A stretch of 6,479 nt of DNA from positions 1 to 6,479 of the forward strand of contig NMQN01000640.1 of the NCBI GenBank assembly GCA_003575245.1. Direction: 5' to 3'. The DNA comes from Candidatus Atribacteria bacterium 1244-E10-H5-B2 (GTDB lineage: Bacteria > Atribacterota > JS1 > SB-45 > 34-128). Of the stretch, positions 1-6,246 are shown in pieces (the stretch's first letter is position 1; the number at the start of each line of letters is the position of its first letter). The notes under the pieces are model-generated. The model saw only the letters and a list, made by a program, of their open reading frames with translations, ran no database searches and had not been told where the DNA came from. The translations under genes and the position numbers were made by a program.

Positions 1-1
1 G

Positions 2-973
2 GTGGGAGGTATAAAGCTTGCTTCTACTCCAGAGGAAGCTTATAGGGCAGCTGAGAGGATTTTAAACTCTAAGCTTAAAGGTATTTTAGTTAAAAGAGTG
101 TTTGTCAAGGAGTCTGTATCTATTAAAGAGGAGTATTATTTAGGAGTAACCGTAGATAGAGCTCAAAAAAGGGTTGTGGTTATGGTAAGTCCTGCTGGGG
201 GAGTAGACATAGAAGAGGTAGTCAGAACCAATCCTGGGAAAATATTTAAATTTTATGTCAACCCCTTACTTGGATTTAAAAGCCACGAGGCCAACGAACT
301 TGCTTCAGCTCTCACCAAAGATAAAAACTTAGTTAAAGGGATAGCTAAAATCCTTTCCGGTCTTTACCGTATTTTTGAAGAAATGGACTCTTCTTTGGTA
401 GAGGTAAACCCTTTAGTAATTACCAAAGAAGGGTCTCTCTTTGCCCTTGATGCCAAGATTATATTTGATGATAATGCTCTCTACAGACACCCAGAAATAA
501 GTAGCTTAAGGGATTTAGAGGTAGAAGACCCTCTTGAGGTGAGAGCAAAAGAAGCAGGGGTAAGCTATGTTAGACTCGAGGGAAATATTGGCTGTATAGT
601 AAATGGAGCCGGTTTAGCTATGGCTACTATGGATCTGGTAAAACATTACGGAGCCGAGCCAGCTAATTTTTTAGATGTAGGAGGAGGAGCAAGTTCACAG
701 CAGGTAGGTAAGGCGCTGGATATTGTTTTATCCGATGAGCAGGTGAGGGCTGTTCTTGTTAATATATTTGGTGGAATCACCAGATGTGATATTGTTGCCG
801 AAGGCCTTATTCAAGCTCTCTCTAAGAGAGAGATGAACTTACCTTTAATTATTAGGCTTACTGGAACTAATGAAGAAGAAGGTCGAAAAAAGCTGAAGGG
901 TATAAAAGGAATCTTCTTAGCAGCCACTATGAGTGAGGCAGCAAAAAAAGCGATGGAGGTGGTGAAAAGTTGA
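2..973 (+). CDS. sucC: Succinyl-CoA synthetase (ADP-forming) beta subunit, 5' end missing
   Basis: This is the beta subunit of succinate-CoA ligase, a cytoplasmic TCA-cycle enzyme that couples succinyl-CoA and succinate interconversion to nucleotide phosphorylation. The visible 323 residues begin inside the ATP-grasp domain: the opening V-G-G-I-K matches the family's GRGKAGGVK segment near residue 55 of the roughly 390-residue protein. About 55 residues therefore lie upstream, and the GTG at position 2 is an internal valine codon. Numbered from that codon, the Mg-nucleotide residues are seen as EVNP (Glu134, Asn136) and ALDAK (Asp150). The CoA-ligase domain follows with [13 protein letters not shown] (194-206), DVGGGAS (225-231) and [10 protein letters not shown] (254-263). 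The stop codon overlaps the sucD start (TTGA), so the subunits are translationally coupled. ATP or GTP preference cannot be read from what is visible. Identity is secure. Confidence 0.96.
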   Translation: MGGIKLASTPEEAYRAAERILNSKLKGILVKRVFVKESVSIKEEYYLGVTVDRAQKRVVVMVSPAGGVDIEEVVRTNPGKIFKFYVNPLLGFKSHEANELASALTKDKNLVKGIAKILSGLYRIFEEMDSSLVEVNPLVITKEGSLFALDAKIIFDDNALYRHPEISSLRDLEVEDPLEVRAKEAGVSYVRLEGNIGCIVNGAGLAMATMDLVKHYGAEPANFLDVGGGASSQQVGKALDIVLSDEQVRAVLVNIFGGITRCDIVAEGLIQALSKREMNLPLIIRLTGTNEEEGRKKLKGIKGIFLAATMSEAAKKAMEVVKS

Positions 974-1848
974 GTATACTGGTTGATTCTAATACGCGTT
1001 TATTAGTTCAAGGCATAACCGGTAGAGAGGGAAGTTTTCATACGCGGCAGATGTTAGATTATGGAACAAAGGTAATTGCAGGGGTAACTCCAGGCAAAGG
1101 AGGACAACAAATAGAAGGGGTTCCTGTTTATGATACAGTTAAGGAAGCTGTTGGAGATATGGCGGCAAATACTTCCATTATTTATGTTCCTGCTCGATTT
1201 GCTACTGAGGCTATCTATGAAGCAACAGATGCCGGAATAAAACTAATAGTTTGTATTACAGAAAGTATCCCTACTTTGGATATGGTTAAAGCCTGTTATT
1301 ACGCGAAGCAAAAGGGTTCAAAGTTAATTGGGCCTAATTGTGCTGGAGTAATTAGCCCGGGGAAGGTAAAAGTAGGGATTATGCCCGGTTCTATCCATAA
1401 AGAGGGAAATTTAGGGATAGTCTCCAGAAGTGGCACTCTTACTTATGAGGTGGTTTATAATTTGACTAAAAATGATTTTGGCCAGTCAACCTGTGTAAGT
1501 ATTGGAGGGGATCCGGTAATCGGTTCTTCTTTTATTGATATTCTTGAACTTTTTGAAGAAGATTCTCAAACTAAAGCAATTGTTTTAATTGGCGAAATTG
1601 GGGGAACTGATGAGGAAGAAGCAGCAAAATTTATCCATTTAAAAATGAGAAAGCCCGTTGTTGCTTTAGTTGCAGGGAAAACAGCTCCTCCAGGAAAAAG
1701 AATGGGACATGCAGGAGCTATAATCTCTGGAGGAACAGGTACAGCCGAAGAAAAGATAAAGACTTTTCAGAAGTTTTCTATTTCTGTAGCTGAAAGTCCT
1801 CTACAGGTTGTAGATTTAGTCTCAGCAGTTTTAGATGAAAGGGATTAA
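970..1848 (+). CDS. sucD: Succinyl-CoA synthetase (ADP-forming) alpha subunit
   Basis: This is the alpha subunit of succinate-CoA ligase. It binds CoA and carries the histidine that is transiently phosphorylated. Its 292 residues match the usual length of about 290, so it is complete. The N-terminal CoA-binding Rossmann fold shows [12 protein letters not shown] (14-25), followed by [12 protein letters not shown] (121-132). SRSGTLTYE (152-160), [11 protein letters not shown] (208-218, with Glu209 that contacts the histidine) and GHAGAII (246-252, with phospho-His247) form the ligase domain. The start is TTG at 970, overlapping the sucC stop by four bases. The Shine-Dalgarno GGAGGTGGTG at 956-965 sits just upstream, and the reading N-terminus fits the family. 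No convincing terminator follows the stop, so read-through transcription may reach the pyr leader. Catalytic residues are all present. Confidence 0.97.
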   Translation: MSILVDSNTRLLVQGITGREGSFHTRQMLDYGTKVIAGVTPGKGGQQIEGVPVYDTVKEAVGDMAANTSIIYVPARFATEAIYEATDAGIKLIVCITESIPTLDMVKACYYAKQKGSKLIGPNCAGVISPGKVKVGIMPGSIHKEGNLGIVSRSGTLTYEVVYNLTKNDFGQSTCVSIGGDPVIGSSFIDILELFEEDSQTKAIVLIGEIGGTDEEEAAKFIHLKMRKPVVALVAGKTAPPGKRMGHAGAIISGGTGTAEEKIKTFQKFSISVAESPLQVVDLVSAVLDERD

Positions 1849-1939
1849 AGATGAGTGGCGAAAAATAAAACTAAAAGAGATTGATTAGGAAAGGTATGGC
1901 TATCTTCTTCTTCATAAAGAACAAAACTAAAAAAATTGT

Positions 1940-1968
1940 TTGACTACTGAGGGTTTTTAATATATTAT
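1940..1968 (+). promoter_or_regulatory. Sigma70-type promoter of the pyr operon
   Basis: TTGACT (1940-1945) matches the -35 consensus at five of six bases. TATTAT (1963-1968) matches the -10 consensus at five of six. They are separated by exactly 17 bases. The predicted start, near 1975, lies about 17 bases before the first PyrR-type hairpin, so both attenuators would be on the transcript. Its placement between sucD and the pyr leader supports an independent pyr promoter. It has not been tested and rests on consensus match and position. Confidence 0.72.
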
Positions 1969-1991
1969 TAAAAAAAATAAAATAAAAATTA

Positions 1992-2025
1992 CCCTTTTAA
2001 ATTAGTTCAGAGAAACTAATAAGGG
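1992..2025 (+). promoter_or_regulatory. PyrR-binding hairpin 1 (anti-antiterminator), variant sequence
   Basis: The RNA can fold as a lower stem CCCUU (1992-1996) with AAGGG (2021-2025), a four-base 5' bulge UUAA (1997-2000), and a seven-pair upper stem AUUAGUU (2001-2007) with AACUAAU (2014-2020). The hexaloop is CAGAGA (2008-2013). This is the arrangement of the PyrR-binding loop, whose recalled consensus is ARUCCNGNGAGGYU. Here the matching stretch AGUUCAGAGAAACU (2004-2017) differs by a C-to-U and two G-to-A changes that keep the stem paired. The hexaloop is fully conserved. Whether PyrR binds it as tightly as hairpin 2 is unknown. Confidence 0.72.
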
Positions 2026-2055
2026 GATGAAAGAGAAAATTCTATCCTCTTATTA
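2017..2055 (+). promoter_or_regulatory. Antiterminator 1 of the pyr leader
   Basis: UAAUAAGGGGAU (2017-2028) can pair with AUCCUCUUAUUA (2044-2055) over 12 pairs, one of them G-U, across a 15-base loop. Its left arm uses the 3' side of PyrR hairpin 1 and its right arm is the 5' side of terminator 1. It is therefore mutually exclusive with both, as in PyrR-controlled attenuation. The pairing is read directly from the sequence; its function is inferred. Confidence 0.7.
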
Positions 2056-2074
2056 ATTTAATAAGAGGATTTTT
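2044..2074 (+). terminator. Rho-independent terminator 1 of the pyr leader
   Basis: A perfect 12-pair inverted repeat, AUCCUCUUAUUA (2044-2055) and UAAUAAGAGGAU (2059-2070), has a three-base loop and is followed by a U run (2070-2074). It lies upstream of the second attenuator. Besides acting in PyrR control it could stop read-through from sucCD. The stem has only moderate G-C content and the U run is short, so termination efficiency may be incomplete. Confidence 0.75.
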
Positions 2075-2096
2075 AGTAATAAAACAAATTTAATAC

Positions 2097-2132
2097 TTCC
2101 TTTAATATCAGCCCAGTGAGGCTGGTAAGGAA
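2097..2132 (+). promoter_or_regulatory. PyrR-binding hairpin 2 (anti-antiterminator), near-canonical
   Basis: A lower stem UUCCUU (2097-2102) pairs with AAGGAA (2127-2132). A four-base 5' bulge (2103-2106) follows, then a seven-pair upper stem 2107-2113 with 2120-2126 that includes CAGCC/GGCUG. The hexaloop is CAGUGA (2114-2119). The stretch AGCCCAGUGAGGCU (2110-2123) agrees with the recalled PyrR consensus ARUCCNGNGAGGYU at every position except C for U at the third. Bulge, loop and stem layout are those of known PyrR sites, and pyrR itself begins 85 bases downstream. Confidence 0.9.
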
Positions 2133-2155
2133 AAATTATTACCCCCTTATCAGCC
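2120..2155 (+). promoter_or_regulatory. Antiterminator 2 of the pyr leader
   Basis: GGCUGGUAAGG (2120-2130) pairs with CCUUAUCAGCC (2145-2155) over 11 pairs with a single G-U, closing a 14-base loop. The left arm is the 3' half of PyrR hairpin 2 and the right arm overlaps the 5' half of terminator 2. PyrR binding would therefore release the terminator. It is seen in the sequence as a complementary pair; the switch mechanism follows the Bacillus pyr model. Confidence 0.85.
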
Positions 2156-2183
2156 AGAATGGGTTGTAAGGGGGTTTTTGTTT
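2141..2183 (+). terminator. Rho-independent terminator 2 of the pyr leader
   Basis: ACCCCCUUA (2141-2149) pairs perfectly with UAAGGGGGU (2167-2175). The stem can extend inward by a few weaker pairs (2152-2155 with 2162-2165). It is followed by a U tract interrupted by one G (2175-2183). It ends 35 bases before the pyrR start and is the second barrier RNA polymerase must pass to reach pyrR. Confidence 0.88.
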
Positions 2184-2199
2184 AAATATATGGTGGTAG

Positions 2200-2754
<555 letters not shown>

Positions 2755-2813
2755 AGTATTTAGTTAAGGAAATAAAAGATAGAGGTTGGAGAAAATATCA
2801 TCTCAAAGCAACT

Positions 2814-3004
2814 GGTAAACCGGTGAACAGGGTAACTGGATAACTAAAATACACAATATACGATTCTAAATTACTATACGCTAAACGCTGTACGCTAAAC
2901 GTTAGAAAAGGTTTTGAGTTATGGTTTTTCGTTTTTACTTTTTAGCTTACTAAATACTATTCACTATTCACTAACGACTAATTGAATTGGTCAATTGGTG
3001 AATT
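2814..3004 (+). repeat. Mosaic of four short degenerate tandem repeats
   Basis: Four unrelated short-period arrays lie in the pyrR-pyrK spacer. 2814-2845 holds GGTAAAC-like units of 7-9 bases, degenerate. 2878-2901 holds ACGCTAA/ACGCTGT/ACGCTAA/ACG, exact period 7. 2956-2980 holds ACTATTC twice and then ACTAACG, period 7. 2985-3004 holds AATTGGTC/AATTGGTG/AATT, period 8. Between them is T-rich sequence without a clear hairpin. They look like slippage-derived intergenic filler; I see no mobile element or gene. The last array runs into the open reading frame of pyrK upstream of its likely true start. Confidence 0.65.
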
Positions 3005-3008
3005 AAAA

Positions 3009-3018
3009 AAGAAGGTGA
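3009..3018 (+). promoter_or_regulatory. Strong ribosome binding site that questions the pyrK start
   Basis: AAGAAGGTGA matches the ideal Shine-Dalgarno AAGGAGGTGA at nine of ten bases. At normal spacing (about eight bases after the GAAGG core) the in-frame codon is ATT at 3024. No ATG, GTG or TTG stands at a suitable distance in this frame. The site covers the GTG at 3015 and lies 27 bases after the TTG at 2982, so it serves neither of those. Confidence 0.55.
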
Positions 3019-3833
3019 GTGCGATTTTAAATATTAAAGTAAAGATTTTATCCAGAAAAGAAGTTGCTCCCAATATTTATCTGATGAGGTTAAAAGCTCC
3101 AGAAATTGTCCAAGATGCTCTCCCGGGACAATTTATCCATATTAAGTGTAGTAAAGATAATTATCCCCTGCTGCGCCGCCCTTTAAGTATTCATCGAATA
3201 GATAAAGAAAAGGGAGAAATTTTTATTCTATTCCAGATAATGGGAGAGGGCACAAAATTATTAGCCGATAGAACTATCGGAGATGATTTAGATATCATGG
3301 GTCCTATCGGTAATGGTTTCAATATCTATCCAGAAAGTAAGAAGATTATGATAGTAGGAGGAGGAATGGGAGTTGCTCCCTTGCTGGCTTTATGCGAAGA
3401 ATCCATAAGGCAAGGCAAAGAGGTGCGAGTCTTGATAGGTGCCTTGAAGAAAGAGTTGGTCATAGGAGAGGAAAGCTTTAAGATTCTGGGGGCAAAAGTA
3501 GATGTTGTTACTGATGATGGAAGTTATAAGCATAAAGGTCTTGTACCTGATTTATTTGAAGGAACTATCAAAGAAGGATGGTTAGCAGACCAGATATTTG
3601 CCTGTGGGCCGAAACCTATGTTAAGAAAGATTAATGAGATTGCTTTAAAGATAAATATTGATTATCAGGTATCTTTAGAAGAACGGATGGCTTGTGGAAT
3701 AGGTGCCTGCTTAGGTTGCGTCTGTAGGGTAAAAACTAAGAATAAAAAAGAAGACAAAGTTAAAAATGAATATAAAAGAATCTGTGTGGATGGACCTATC
3801 TTTGAAGGAAGTGAGGTGGTCTGGGATGATTAA
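3015..3833 (+). CDS. pyrK: Dihydroorotate dehydrogenase B, electron-transfer (FAD / 2Fe-2S) subunit
   Basis: PyrK passes electrons from the PyrD flavin to NAD+ in class 1B dihydroorotate dehydrogenase. From the GTG at 3015 it has 272 residues (family about 255-265). The FAD domain shows RRPLSI (54-59). The NAD domain has GGGMGVAPL (115-123) and the CGP motif (197-199). The 2Fe-2S ligands are probably Cys227, Cys232, Cys235 and Cys257 (C-x4-C-x2-C-x21-C), with an extra Cys237. A Lys-rich insertion lies between the last two ligands. The start is uncertain. A TTG at 2982 lies in repeat sequence without a Shine-Dalgarno. The GTG at 3015 is itself inside a strong Shine-Dalgarno-like AAGAAGGTGA (3009-3018). 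The spacing and family alignment point to an ATT at 3024. The gene overlaps pyrD by eight bases. Confidence 0.94.
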   Translation: MSAILNIKVKILSRKEVAPNIYLMRLKAPEIVQDALPGQFIHIKCSKDNYPLLRRPLSIHRIDKEKGEIFILFQIMGEGTKLLADRTIGDDLDIMGPIGNGFNIYPESKKIMIVGGGMGVAPLLALCEESIRQGKEVRVLIGALKKELVIGEESFKILGAKVDVVTDDGSYKHKGLVPDLFEGTIKEGWLADQIFACGPKPMLRKINEIALKINIDYQVSLEERMACGIGACLGCVCRVKTKNKKEDKVKNEYKRICVDGPIFEGSEVVWDD

Positions 3834-4755
3834 TAAATCTAATTTAGAAGTAGAAATAGGGGGAATAAAATTGAAAAATCCGGTGATGACTGCCTCAGGG
3901 ACTTTTGGTTATGGTGAAGAGTTTTCTCCATTCATTGATTTAGATAAGTTGGGAGCGATGGTATTAAAGGGAATTACTCTAAAACTAAAGATGGGGAATC
4001 CACCTCCTCGAATTATAGAGACCCCTTCGGGGATGCTTAATTCTATCGGCTTACAGAATGTAGGAGTCGAAATGTTAATCAAGGAAAAATTACCCTATTT
4101 ACAAAAATTCAATACTCCGGTGATTATAAATGTTTCCGGGGATACCATAGAAGAATATTTAGAGTTAGCCAGAAGATTAGGAGAGATTTCGGAGGAGATG
4201 GGAGTCGCCGGTCTGGAGGTCAACATTTCCTGCCCTAATATCAAAAAAGGGGGAATGGTGTGGGGAACTGATGCTCATTCTACTTATAAATTAATAAACA
4301 GTATTCGGAAAGCTACCTCTCTCCCTCTTATTGTAAAATTAACTCCCAATGTTACAGATATCAAAACAATTGCTCAAGCTGCTGAAGAAGCAGGAGCAGA
4401 TGCCCTATCTCTAATAAATACTTTAGTGGGTATGGCAGTAGATATTGATTCCCGCAAACCTAAATTAGCTAATATCAGTGGTGGGCTTTCCGGTCCGGCG
4501 GTAAAGCCGGTGGCTCTCTGGTTGGTCTGGCAGGTATTTCAGACGGTAAATATCCCGGTAATCGGGATAGGGGGGATAATAAAAGTTGAGGATGCCCTGG
4601 AATTTATCATTGCCGGAGCCCGGGCAATAGAGATAGGAACAGCAAATTTTGTAAATCCCAGGGTAACTATTGAAATTATAGAGGGAATAGAAAAATATCT
4701 TATAGAAAATAATATTAAAGATATAAATGAGTTAGTAGGAAGTTTAAAAATCTAA
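3826..4755 (+). CDS. pyrD: Dihydroorotate dehydrogenase B, catalytic subunit (class 1B)
   Basis: PyrD oxidises dihydroorotate to orotate on FMN, the fourth step of UMP synthesis, and works with PyrK so that NAD+ is the acceptor. Its 309 residues match class 1B enzymes (about 310). Visible are SGTFGYG (24-30), KGI (48-50), NSIGLQN (72-78, orotate contact), NISCPN (133-138) with the active-site Cys136 that marks class 1 enzymes, INTLVGMA (197-204), and the FMN phosphate sites GIGGI (247-251) and IGTANF (270-275). I start it at ATG 3826. It has GAGGT (3813-3817) at good spacing and the N-terminus fits the family, whereas the longer reading from 3766 would add 20 residues coded inside pyrK. It overlaps pyrK by eight bases, consistent with coupled translation of the two subunits. 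Confidence 0.96.
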   Translation: MINKSNLEVEIGGIKLKNPVMTASGTFGYGEEFSPFIDLDKLGAMVLKGITLKLKMGNPPPRIIETPSGMLNSIGLQNVGVEMLIKEKLPYLQKFNTPVIINVSGDTIEEYLELARRLGEISEEMGVAGLEVNISCPNIKKGGMVWGTDAHSTYKLINSIRKATSLPLIVKLTPNVTDIKTIAQAAEEAGADALSLINTLVGMAVDIDSRKPKLANISGGLSGPAVKPVALWLVWQVFQTVNIPVIGIGGIIKVEDALEFIIAGARAIEIGTANFVNPRVTIEIIEGIEKYLIENNIKDINELVGSLKI

Positions 4756-4773
4756 TAAAAATAGGGGGAGAAA

Positions 4774-5499
4774 ATGCAGTTAACGGCGAGAGAGAGATTG
4801 GTCCTGGCTCTGGATGTAGATGATTTTAAAAAAGCAGATGAATTAGTGGGTAAGTTAACTGATTATGTAGGGGTCTTTAAGATTGGGAGCCAACTATTTA
4901 CTGTTGAAGGGGCCAAGGTAGTTAATATGATAAAGGAAAGGGGGAGTAAGGTTTTTTTAGATTTAAAATTTCACGATATACCCAATACCGTTGCTCGGGC
5001 AGCAGAAGTAGCTACTAAATTAGGGGTATATATTTTTAATGTCCATACCTCCGGGGGATATGAAATGATGAAAGCAGCAGCTAAGGCTACTGCAAAAACC
5101 AGTCAAGAACTAGGTATTAGAAAACCTATAATTTTAGGAGTAACTTTGCTTACCAGTATCAATCAGGAAATTTTAGAAAAAGAGATAGGCATAAAAAAAG
5201 GATTAGAAGAACAAGTAGTTCATCTGGCTAAATTAGCTAAAGCTGTTGGTCTTGATGGAGTAGTGGCTTCTTCCTGGGAGATTAAGGAGATAAGAAAGGC
5301 CTGTGGAGAAGATTTTGTAATTTTAACTCCCGGGATACGTCCTGCGGGCAAATCTTCCGATGACCAGAAAAGAGTAATGACTCCCCAGGAAGCCGTAAAA
5401 TTAGGGGCTGATTTTTTGGTAATAGGAAGACCGATAAGAAATGCTGCCAATCCGGTAGAAGCTGCAAAGCAAATATTAAGAGAAATGGAGGGAAATTAA
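4774..5499 (+). CDS. pyrF: Orotidine 5'-phosphate decarboxylase
   Basis: PyrF converts OMP to UMP, the last step of de novo pyrimidine synthesis, without a cofactor. Its 241 residues are the normal length for bacterial group I enzymes (about 240). LALDVDD (11-17) supplies the first catalytic Asp. DLKFHDIPNTV (63-73) holds the Asp/Lys/Asp signature with Lys65 and Asp68. LTPGIRP (184-190), QKR (198-200) and VIGRPI (216-221) line the phosphate pocket. The ATG at 4774 follows the run AGGGGGAG (4763-4770) closely, and the N-terminus aligns without extension. The gap to pyrD is 18 bases and to pyrE three bases, so all should share a transcript. Nothing is missing or unusual. Confidence 0.97.
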   Translation: MQLTARERLVLALDVDDFKKADELVGKLTDYVGVFKIGSQLFTVEGAKVVNMIKERGSKVFLDLKFHDIPNTVARAAEVATKLGVYIFNVHTSGGYEMMKAAAKATAKTSQELGIRKPIILGVTLLTSINQEILEKEIGIKKGLEEQVVHLAKLAKAVGLDGVVASSWEIKEIRKACGEDFVILTPGIRPAGKSSDDQKRVMTPQEAVKLGADFLVIGRPIRNAANPVEAAKQILREMEGN

Positions 5500-5502
5500 A
5501 GG

Positions 5503-6087
5503 ATGATTATTAAAACAGAAGAGGTAATGAAAAAATTTGAACAGGCAGGAGCTATCCAAAAAGGGCATTTTAAATTAACCTCAGGAGTTCACAGTGATAC
5601 CTATATCCAATGTGCTCAGGTCATGCAACATCCTGAATTTATGCATAATCTATGCAGTGAACTGGGGAAGAAGTTTAGGGGAGATGATATTGATGTAATT
5701 ATCGGACCGGCAATCGGGGGTATTATTATGGCTCATGTGATGGCGCGAGTATTAGGCCCTTGGGTGAGAGCAATCTTTACTGAAAGAGAAAATGGCAAAA
5801 TGACCCTACGGCGTAGTTTTGAGATAAACCAGAGAGAAAAAGTATTAGTAGTAGAAGATGTCACTACCACCGGAAGTTCAGTAAGAGAAGTTATGGATAT
5901 TGTAAAATCAAGACAGGGAAAAGTTGTAGGAGTGGGAGTGTTAATTGATAGAAGCGGAGGAAAAGTAGATTTTAGAATAAAGACCGAAAAACTCCTGACC
6001 GTAGATATAAAGACTTATCTACCTGAGGAATGCCCTTTATGTAAAAAAGGGATTCCCGCAGTTAAACCAGGGAGTCGGGAGCTTTGA
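5503..6087 (+). CDS. pyrE: Orotate phosphoribosyltransferase, short form with C-terminal CPLC motif
   Basis: PyrE joins orotate to PRPP to make OMP, the substrate of PyrF encoded just upstream. Its 194 residues show KGHFKLTSGVHSDTYIQCA (20-38), IIGPAIGGI (66-74), FTERENGKMTLRR (92-104, the flexible catalytic loop) and the PRPP site VLVVEDVTTTGSS (114-126). It belongs to the short PyrE subfamily I know from thermophiles and relatives, not the E. coli type. Its C-terminus carries CPLCKKG-P-KPGS (177-191), with Cys177 and Cys180 as a possible half zinc site. ATG 5503 has GGAGGG (5487-5492) inside the end of pyrF; a second ATG at 5527 is less well placed. It is the last gene of the operon, and no good U-tailed terminator follows. 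Confidence 0.95.
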   Translation: MIIKTEEVMKKFEQAGAIQKGHFKLTSGVHSDTYIQCAQVMQHPEFMHNLCSELGKKFRGDDIDVIIGPAIGGIIMAHVMARVLGPWVRAIFTERENGKMTLRRSFEINQREKVLVVEDVTTTGSSVREVMDIVKSRQGKVVGVGVLIDRSGGKVDFRIKTEKLLTVDIKTYLPEECPLCKKGIPAVKPGSREL

Positions 6088-6112
6088 AAGGGTATTAATT
6101 TAAAGAAATTTG

Positions 6113-6140
6113 ATTTCAAAAAAAGAAGGATTTTTGAAAT
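6113..6140 (+). repeat. AT-rich 10-base inverted repeat after pyrE
   Basis: ATTTCAAAAA (6113-6122) and TTTTTGAAAT (6131-6140) are perfect inverted copies around an eight-base loop. No U run follows the right arm, so it is a poor rho-independent terminator in this direction. The right arm contains the proposed -35 element of the next promoter, which makes an operator or a 3'-end stem for the pyr mRNA both possible. Confidence 0.5.
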
Positions 6141-6162
6141 AGATGTAGTATAGTAGTATAAT
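6134..6162 (+). promoter_or_regulatory. Sigma70-type promoter for the GntR-family gene
   Basis: TTGAAA (6134-6139) and TATAAT (6157-6162) are separated by exactly 17 bases, giving a near-consensus promoter with its start near 6169. A second TATAAT at 6164-6169 has no matching -35. The leader to the gene start at 6247 would be about 78 bases. Confidence 0.68.
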
Positions 6163-6168
6163 GTATAA

Positions 6169-6176
6169 TGTATACA
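6169..6176 (+). promoter_or_regulatory. TGTATACA palindrome, candidate GntR-type operator
   Basis: The perfect palindrome TGTATACA sits at the predicted transcription start and continues imperfectly outward. It is the core of the Bacillus gluconate-operon GntR operator as I recall it (containing TTGTATACAA). Position over the start point would suit autorepression by the protein encoded downstream. The site is short and the region AT-rich, so chance is possible. Confidence 0.4.
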
Positions 6177-6246
6177 ATTATGCAAATTAAATCTAAATTC
6201 CCAAAATATGAAATAGGTTGAGCTTTAAGATGGGAAGACATTAAAA

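Noticed and set aside
2..4. GTG as the start of sucC
   Set aside because: It encodes an internal valine in the conserved ATP-grasp segment; the usual N-terminal 55 or so residues are simply upstream of the window.
2902..2945. T-rich stretch between pyrR and pyrK as a terminator or third attenuator
   Set aside because: There are U runs but no preceding stable stem and no PyrR hexaloop motif.
2814..3004. CRISPR array or insertion sequence remnant
   Set aside because: Repeat units are 7-9 bases with no spacers, and there are no terminal inverted repeats or transposase fragments.
3766..3825. Longer pyrD start at 3766
   Set aside because: The extra 20 residues are coded within the conserved C-terminus of pyrK and do not fit the PyrD family; ATG 3826 has a good ribosome binding site.
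5220..5467. Two minus-strand open frames inside pyrF
   Set aside because: Both are shadows of the well-conserved pyrF coding frame, with no family resemblance or ribosome binding site of note.
6054..6085. Hairpin TCCCG/CGGGA at the end of pyrE as a terminator
   Set aside because: Only five pairs across a 17-base loop, followed by just three U, and it lies within the coding region; too weak to call.
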